Of a DNA stretch of 25,622 bases, positions 22,422 through 25,622 are shown piece after piece. The position numbers and the translations under genes are program-made. The notes under the pieces were generated by a model. It saw only the letters and a list, made by a program, of their open reading frames with translations, searched no databases and had not been told where the DNA came from. Source of the stretch: SVFI01 sp045643145 (GTDB lineage: Bacteria > Bacillota > Clostridia > Lachnospirales > Lachnospiraceae); NCBI GenBank assembly GCA_045643145.1, contig JAZUKG010000082.1, forward strand, positions 1-25,622, read 5' to 3'. Each line of letters starts with the position of its first letter. Positions within the stretch are counted from its first letter, which is position 1.

Positions 22422-22913
22422 TTATCCTTTTTGAATTCCATATTTGTTATATACCATTGGGACAACAAAATCAGGAACGCATTCACTGATATCTCCCCCG
22501 AAATACGCAATTTCTTTCACACTGGAAGAACTTAAATAAGAATATTCCAGCGATGTCGTCAAGAACATGGTATCCAGCTGATCTTTTGACAATTTTTTGT
22601 TTGTCTGAGCAATCTGAAGTTCATATTCAAAATCCGTAATGGCACGAAGTCCTCTGATTACCAAATGAATGTCTTTTTCCTTGGCATAATCAATCAAAAG
22701 ACCACTAAAACTATCGATTTCGACATTCTTTAAATCCTTAGTCGCTTCCTTCAACATCATAACACGTTCTTCTACAGAAAACAATCCGGTTTTATGGACA
22801 TTGTGAAGTACGACAACTGTCAATGTATCAAAATTTTTGGAAGCTCTTTCTATAATATCCATATGTCCCAGGGTAATCGGATCAAAGCTTCCGGAATAGA
22901 TTGCTTTACTCAT
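22422..22913 (-). CDS. coaD: Phosphopantetheine adenylyltransferase CoaD
   Basis: CoaD transfers AMP from ATP to 4'-phosphopantetheine, the fourth step of coenzyme A synthesis. The 163-residue protein has the family length. It opens with YSGSFDPITLGH (TxGH at 14-17), carries RGLRAITDFEYE in the middle and ends with the SYLSSSSVKEIA motif that holds the ATP. The rsmD-coaD order is common in Firmicutes. It starts about 20 bases after the rsmD stop. Confidence 0.98.
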   Translation of the reverse strand: MSKAIYSGSFDPITLGHMDIIERASKNFDTLTVVVLHNVHKTGLFSVEERVMMLKEATKDLKNVEIDSFSGLLIDYAKEKDIHLVIRGLRAITDFEYELQIAQTNKKLSKDQLDTMFLTTSLEYSYLSSSSVKEIAYFGGDISECVPDFVVPMVYNKYGIQKG

Positions 22914-22934
22914 TGTACTCTCCCGTTATTCTAT

Positions 22935-23492
22935 TTATTTTGCTTTTCTTGATACAAATACATGCTTGTTTGTTTTGTATATTTTTTCTTTTATTAAGTC
23001 ATAACCCAGTGCATCTACATAAGATACATCTGTATCCAAGCTACATTCAAATACAATCAAAGTATCCTCATCAATAATGGTAGACATGGTTAAATACTCT
23101 AACACTCTTCTTTCCAGTTCCTTATTGTATGGCGGATCCATAAATACAACATCAAATTTGTGCTTGTATTCCAAAGACTGAAGAGCTACAAACGCATCTG
23201 TTTTACATACGATTGCCTGCTCTTTCATTTTTGTATGAACGAGGTTTTCTTCAATACATGCGAGTGCATTTTTATCATTTTCAACAAAGCATGCCATTTT
23301 AGCACCGCGGCTAAGTGCTTCAATACCGATACCACCGCTTCCGGCAAATAAATCCAGGAAATTAGCGCCGTATAAATCGGGCTGAAGCATATTAAACAAG
23401 GTTTCCTTTATTCTGTCAGAAGTAGGTCTGGTATGATCTCCCATAGGAGTTTTTAACAATAATCTTCTTGCACTACCTGCAATTACTCTCAT
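22935..23492 (-). CDS. rsmD: 16S rRNA (guanine-966-N2)-methyltransferase RsmD
   Basis: RsmD methylates G966 of 16S rRNA on the assembled small subunit, using S-adenosylmethionine. The 185-residue protein begins MRVIAGSARRLLLKTP, with the usual TRPTSDRIKETLFN helix (21-34). The SAM-binding LDLFAGSGGIGIEAL lies at 46-60, and the catalytic DPPY motif at 119-122. It starts 17 bases after the parC stop and is followed by coaD. Confidence 0.97.
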   Translation of the reverse strand: MRVIAGSARRLLLKTPMGDHTRPTSDRIKETLFNMLQPDLYGANFLDLFAGSGGIGIEALSRGAKMACFVENDKNALACIEENLVHTKMKEQAIVCKTDAFVALQSLEYKHKFDVVFMDPPYNKELERRVLEYLTMSTIIDEDTLIVFECSLDTDVSYVDALGYDLIKEKIYKTNKHVFVSRKAK

Positions 23493-23509
23493 AATTCTTT
23501 CCTTATCAT

Positions 23510-25622
23510 TTAAACTCTAACTTTTACACCCTTGGAATCACGCTTTTGCAATTTAATTTTGCTAAGAGCAATATCCTTTTCTTTATAGGTGATTACCTGA
23601 TCATCACCTATCTGGGTGTAATATACATCAGTTACCACATCATTACCGGACAATTTAATTCCGCGTACACCAACGGCCGCTTTTTTCTTTTCCGGAATTT
23701 CTTCTAAAGCAAATCTTAAAAAATATCCCTGCTCTGTCTGAAGCACAATATTTCTCTGTTCCTTGAGTACTTCAACACTGACTAATACATCTTCTTCGTT
23801 TAGCTTTGTCGCAGCTACTAAACGTTTACTAACGTCAAATTCGCCGCCGTCTACCACCTTGAGCATACCCTGCGAGGTAACAAAACAAAGTCTGTACAGA
23901 TTGAGTTCTGACTGACTCGACACACAGATAATCTGCTCTTTGGAGGTATCGTAGGTACTGACATTATCAATCGGTACGGATTTATCTCTAAACTTACCAA
24001 ACGGAAGGCTTTCCACCTTGATCGTATGGAGATTTCCGATATCTGTAAAGATACAAATTTTGCCGGTATTCTTACAAGGTACCACATATTTGCTTTCCGT
24101 ATGAGCCGCTTCTTTATTTCGCTCATATGTAGCCATGTCAATTGTCTTGGCATAACCAAATTTATCCACCAGACAAATAACATCCATTTCCTCAACCTTC
24201 TTTTCTACAAAGACGGTCTGTTCTGTATTTTCAATGACTGTTTTACGTTCTTTTCCAAATTCCTTTTTAATCTGATCGAGATCATTGATGATCACCTGTG
24301 TCATAGAAGTATGGCTTTCCAAAATATCTTCATATCGATAGATATTAGCCATAGTCTCATCATAATCACGAACCAGGGCTTCAATTTCAAGACCGATTAA
24401 TTTATATAAACGCATTTCCAAAATGGCATTTGCCTGTCTGTCGCTAAACATAAGCTGCTGCGCCATAATTCTGGATTCTTTGGATTTAAACTTGATTCCT
24501 TCGGTTTCACCCTCTACCAGACATTTTTTAGCCATCGCTCTGTCCTTGGAACCACGCAAAATTTCAATAATCAGATCGATTACATTGCAGGCTTTGATTA
24601 ATCCTTCCTGAATTTCACGTTTTTCTCTTTCCTTGTTTAAAAGCGTGGTATATTTTCGTCTGGCAACCTCATACTGGAAGGTTACGCAGTGATGCATAAT
24701 CTGCTTAAGACCCATAGTTTCCGGTCTGTCACCGGCTACTGCGAGCATGTTTACGCCAAAGGTATCCTCAAGCTTGGTCTTTTTGTAAAGCATATTAATA
24801 AAATGCTCTACATCTGCATCTTTTTTCAGCTCAATTACGATACGAATACCGTCTTTAGAAGACTGATTGGTAATATCCACGATATCATTGGTCTTTTTGC
24901 TTTCGGCAAGGGCCGCTACATCCAAAAGGAATCTGGAAATGTTACCACCAATCATAGTATAAGGGATTTCAGAAATTACCACATTTGTTTTACCGGCTTT
25001 TCCCTTTTCGATATCTACTTTTCCTCTGAGTCGAAGCTTTCCGCTTCCGGTTTCATAGATCTGTAACAATTCATCCTTGTTGCATACAATTCCGCCGGTA
25101 GGGAAATCAGGCCCCTGAATATAACGCATGAGTTCTCTGGTAGAAATCTCATTATCTCTCATATATGCCTTGGTCGCATCAATAACTTCTGCTAAATTGT
25201 GCGGCGGAATGGAGGTTGCCATACCTACAGCAATACCTTCTGCTCCGTTTACCAAAATATTTGGAATTTTAACAGGCAATACAACAGGTTCTTTTTCTGT
25301 TTCATCAAAGTTTGGCATAAAGTCAACTACGTCTTTGTCCAAATCTTCTAAAAACGCCTGCTGAGTCACCTTTTCAAGTCTGGCTTCGGTATAACGCATC
25401 GCAGCCGCTCCGTCTCCTTCAATCGAACCGAAGTTTCCGTGGCCGTCAATCAGCGGTAAACCTTTTTTGAAATCCTGTGCCATAACAACCAGCGCATCAT
25501 AAATCGAAGAATCACCGTGAGGATGATATTTACCCATGGTATCACCTACGATACGGGCACACTTACGATAAGGCTTGTCACAACGAATTCCAAGCTCATT
25601 CATATCATATAAGGTTCTTCTT
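23510..25622 (-). CDS. parC: Type IIA topoisomerase A subunit, probably ParC, 5' end outside the window
   Basis: This is the DNA-cutting subunit of a type IIA topoisomerase. The frame stays open to the right edge (RRTLYDMNELG), so about 30 or more N-terminal residues are missing and about 703 are visible. Counting from the Met in MNELG, the quinolone-region Ser32 and Asp36 lie in HGDSSIYDA, matching Ser83 and Asp87 of E. coli GyrA, and the catalytic tyrosine is Tyr71 in AAMRYTE. The C-terminal beta-pinwheel domain (about 450-697) lacks a recognisable GyrA box (QRRGGKG). With the rsmD-coaD context this favours topoisomerase IV (ParC) over gyrase. A second gyrA and the parE partner would lie elsewhere. 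Confidence 0.9.
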   Translation of the reverse strand, partial: RRTLYDMNELGIRCDKPYRKCARIVGDTMGKYHPHGDSSIYDALVVMAQDFKKGLPLIDGHGNFGSIEGDGAAAMRYTEARLEKVTQQAFLEDLDKDVVDFMPNFDETEKEPVVLPVKIPNILVNGAEGIAVGMATSIPPHNLAEVIDATKAYMRDNEISTRELMRYIQGPDFPTGGIVCNKDELLQIYETGSGKLRLRGKVDIEKGKAGKTNVVISEIPYTMIGGNISRFLLDVAALAESKKTNDIVDITNQSSKDGIRIVIELKKDADVEHFINMLYKKTKLEDTFGVNMLAVAGDRPETMGLKQIMHHCVTFQYEVARRKYTTLLNKEREKREIQEGLIKACNVIDLIIEILRGSKDRAMAKKCLVEGETEGIKFKSKESRIMAQQLMFSDRQANAILEMRLYKLIGLEIEALVRDYDETMANIYRYEDILESHTSMTQVIINDLDQIKKEFGKERKTVIENTEQTVFVEKKVEEMDVICLVDKFGYAKTIDMATYERNKEAAHTESKYVVPCKNTGKICIFTDIGNLHTIKVESLPFGKFRDKSVPIDNVSTYDTSKEQIICVSSQSELNLYRLCFVTSQGMLKVVDGGEFDVSKRLVAATKLNEEDVLVSVEVLKEQRNIVLQTEQGYFLRFALEEIPEKKKAAVGVRGIKLSGNDVVTDVYYTQIGDDQVITYKEKDIALSKIKLQKRDSKGVKVRV

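Noticed and set aside
24026..24400. Open frame on the plus strand, antisense to parC
   Set aside because: It has no ribosome binding site or recognisable domain and lies wholly inside a conserved gene.

Overview
The window is chromosomal core sequence from a low-G+C, Gram-positive, probably spore-forming anaerobe, most likely a clostridium of the Lachnospiraceae type. Support comes from the A/T-rich codon use, strong GGAGG-type ribosome binding sites, consensus sigma-A promoters, Bacillus/Clostridium-type LexA boxes, an L27 protein with a Prp-cleaved N-terminal extension, a short HisG with HisZ, RecU, a YlbJ-like sporulation membrane protein, and a HisI protein fused to a decayed HisA/HisF-like domain. 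No phage, IS element, CRISPR array, tRNA or rRNA was seen. The only clearly accessory element is an Rhs/YD-repeat remnant at the left edge. Nearly all genes lie on the minus strand.

Left end (1-1736): a start-less Rhs fragment, then a divergent SOS pair. lexA is on the plus strand. Facing it is a small membrane-anchored LysM protein that resembles the SOS division inhibitor YneA in layout. The intergenic region holds two sigma-A promoters and three good LexA boxes plus one weak one. One box sits in the 17-base spacer of a perfect TTGACA/TATAAT promoter for the LysM gene.

Block 2 (1736-6174, minus strand): ribosome biogenesis and NAD genes in the order of transcription rplU, prp, rpmA, then a strong terminator, then obg, yhbY, nadD, yqeK, rsfS. 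rplU has its own consensus promoter and a structured leader of about 74 nt, a candidate L21 autoregulatory leader. Prp is the protease that matures the L27 encoded just downstream of it.

Block 3 (6164-15764, minus strand): a strong promoter drives hisZ, hisG, hisD, hisB and a hisI fusion. These are followed by a B12-type radical SAM protein (TIGR03960 family), its partner (TIGR03936 family), an RNase E/G-type ribonuclease and a NUDIX hydrolase, with small gaps or overlaps throughout. The his set is partial: hisA, hisF, hisH, hisC and hisE are not here, and the HisE domain that often follows HisI is absent.

Block 4 (15761-20768, minus strand): an RsuA-type pseudouridine synthase, a YgiQ-type radical SAM protein with a long basic tail, an unrecognised two-helix membrane protein, a RluA-type pseudouridine synthase and RecU. 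They are closely packed and look co-transcribed.

Block 5 (20858-25622): a plus-strand YlbJ-like gene converges on a minus-strand operon of parC (incomplete at the right edge), rsmD, coaD and a coiled-coil protein. The two transcription units overlap at their stop codons, and a hairpin terminator lies inside the ylbJ-like coding end.

The most notable points are the SOS control region, the two-domain pseudo-barrel HisI lacking HisE, the radical SAM pair next to an RNase G without its zinc-link motif, the Rhs remnant, and the terminator buried in a coding end. I found no defence or toxin system that would count as a clearly new system. The best candidate for undescribed biology is the radical SAM pair with RNase G.
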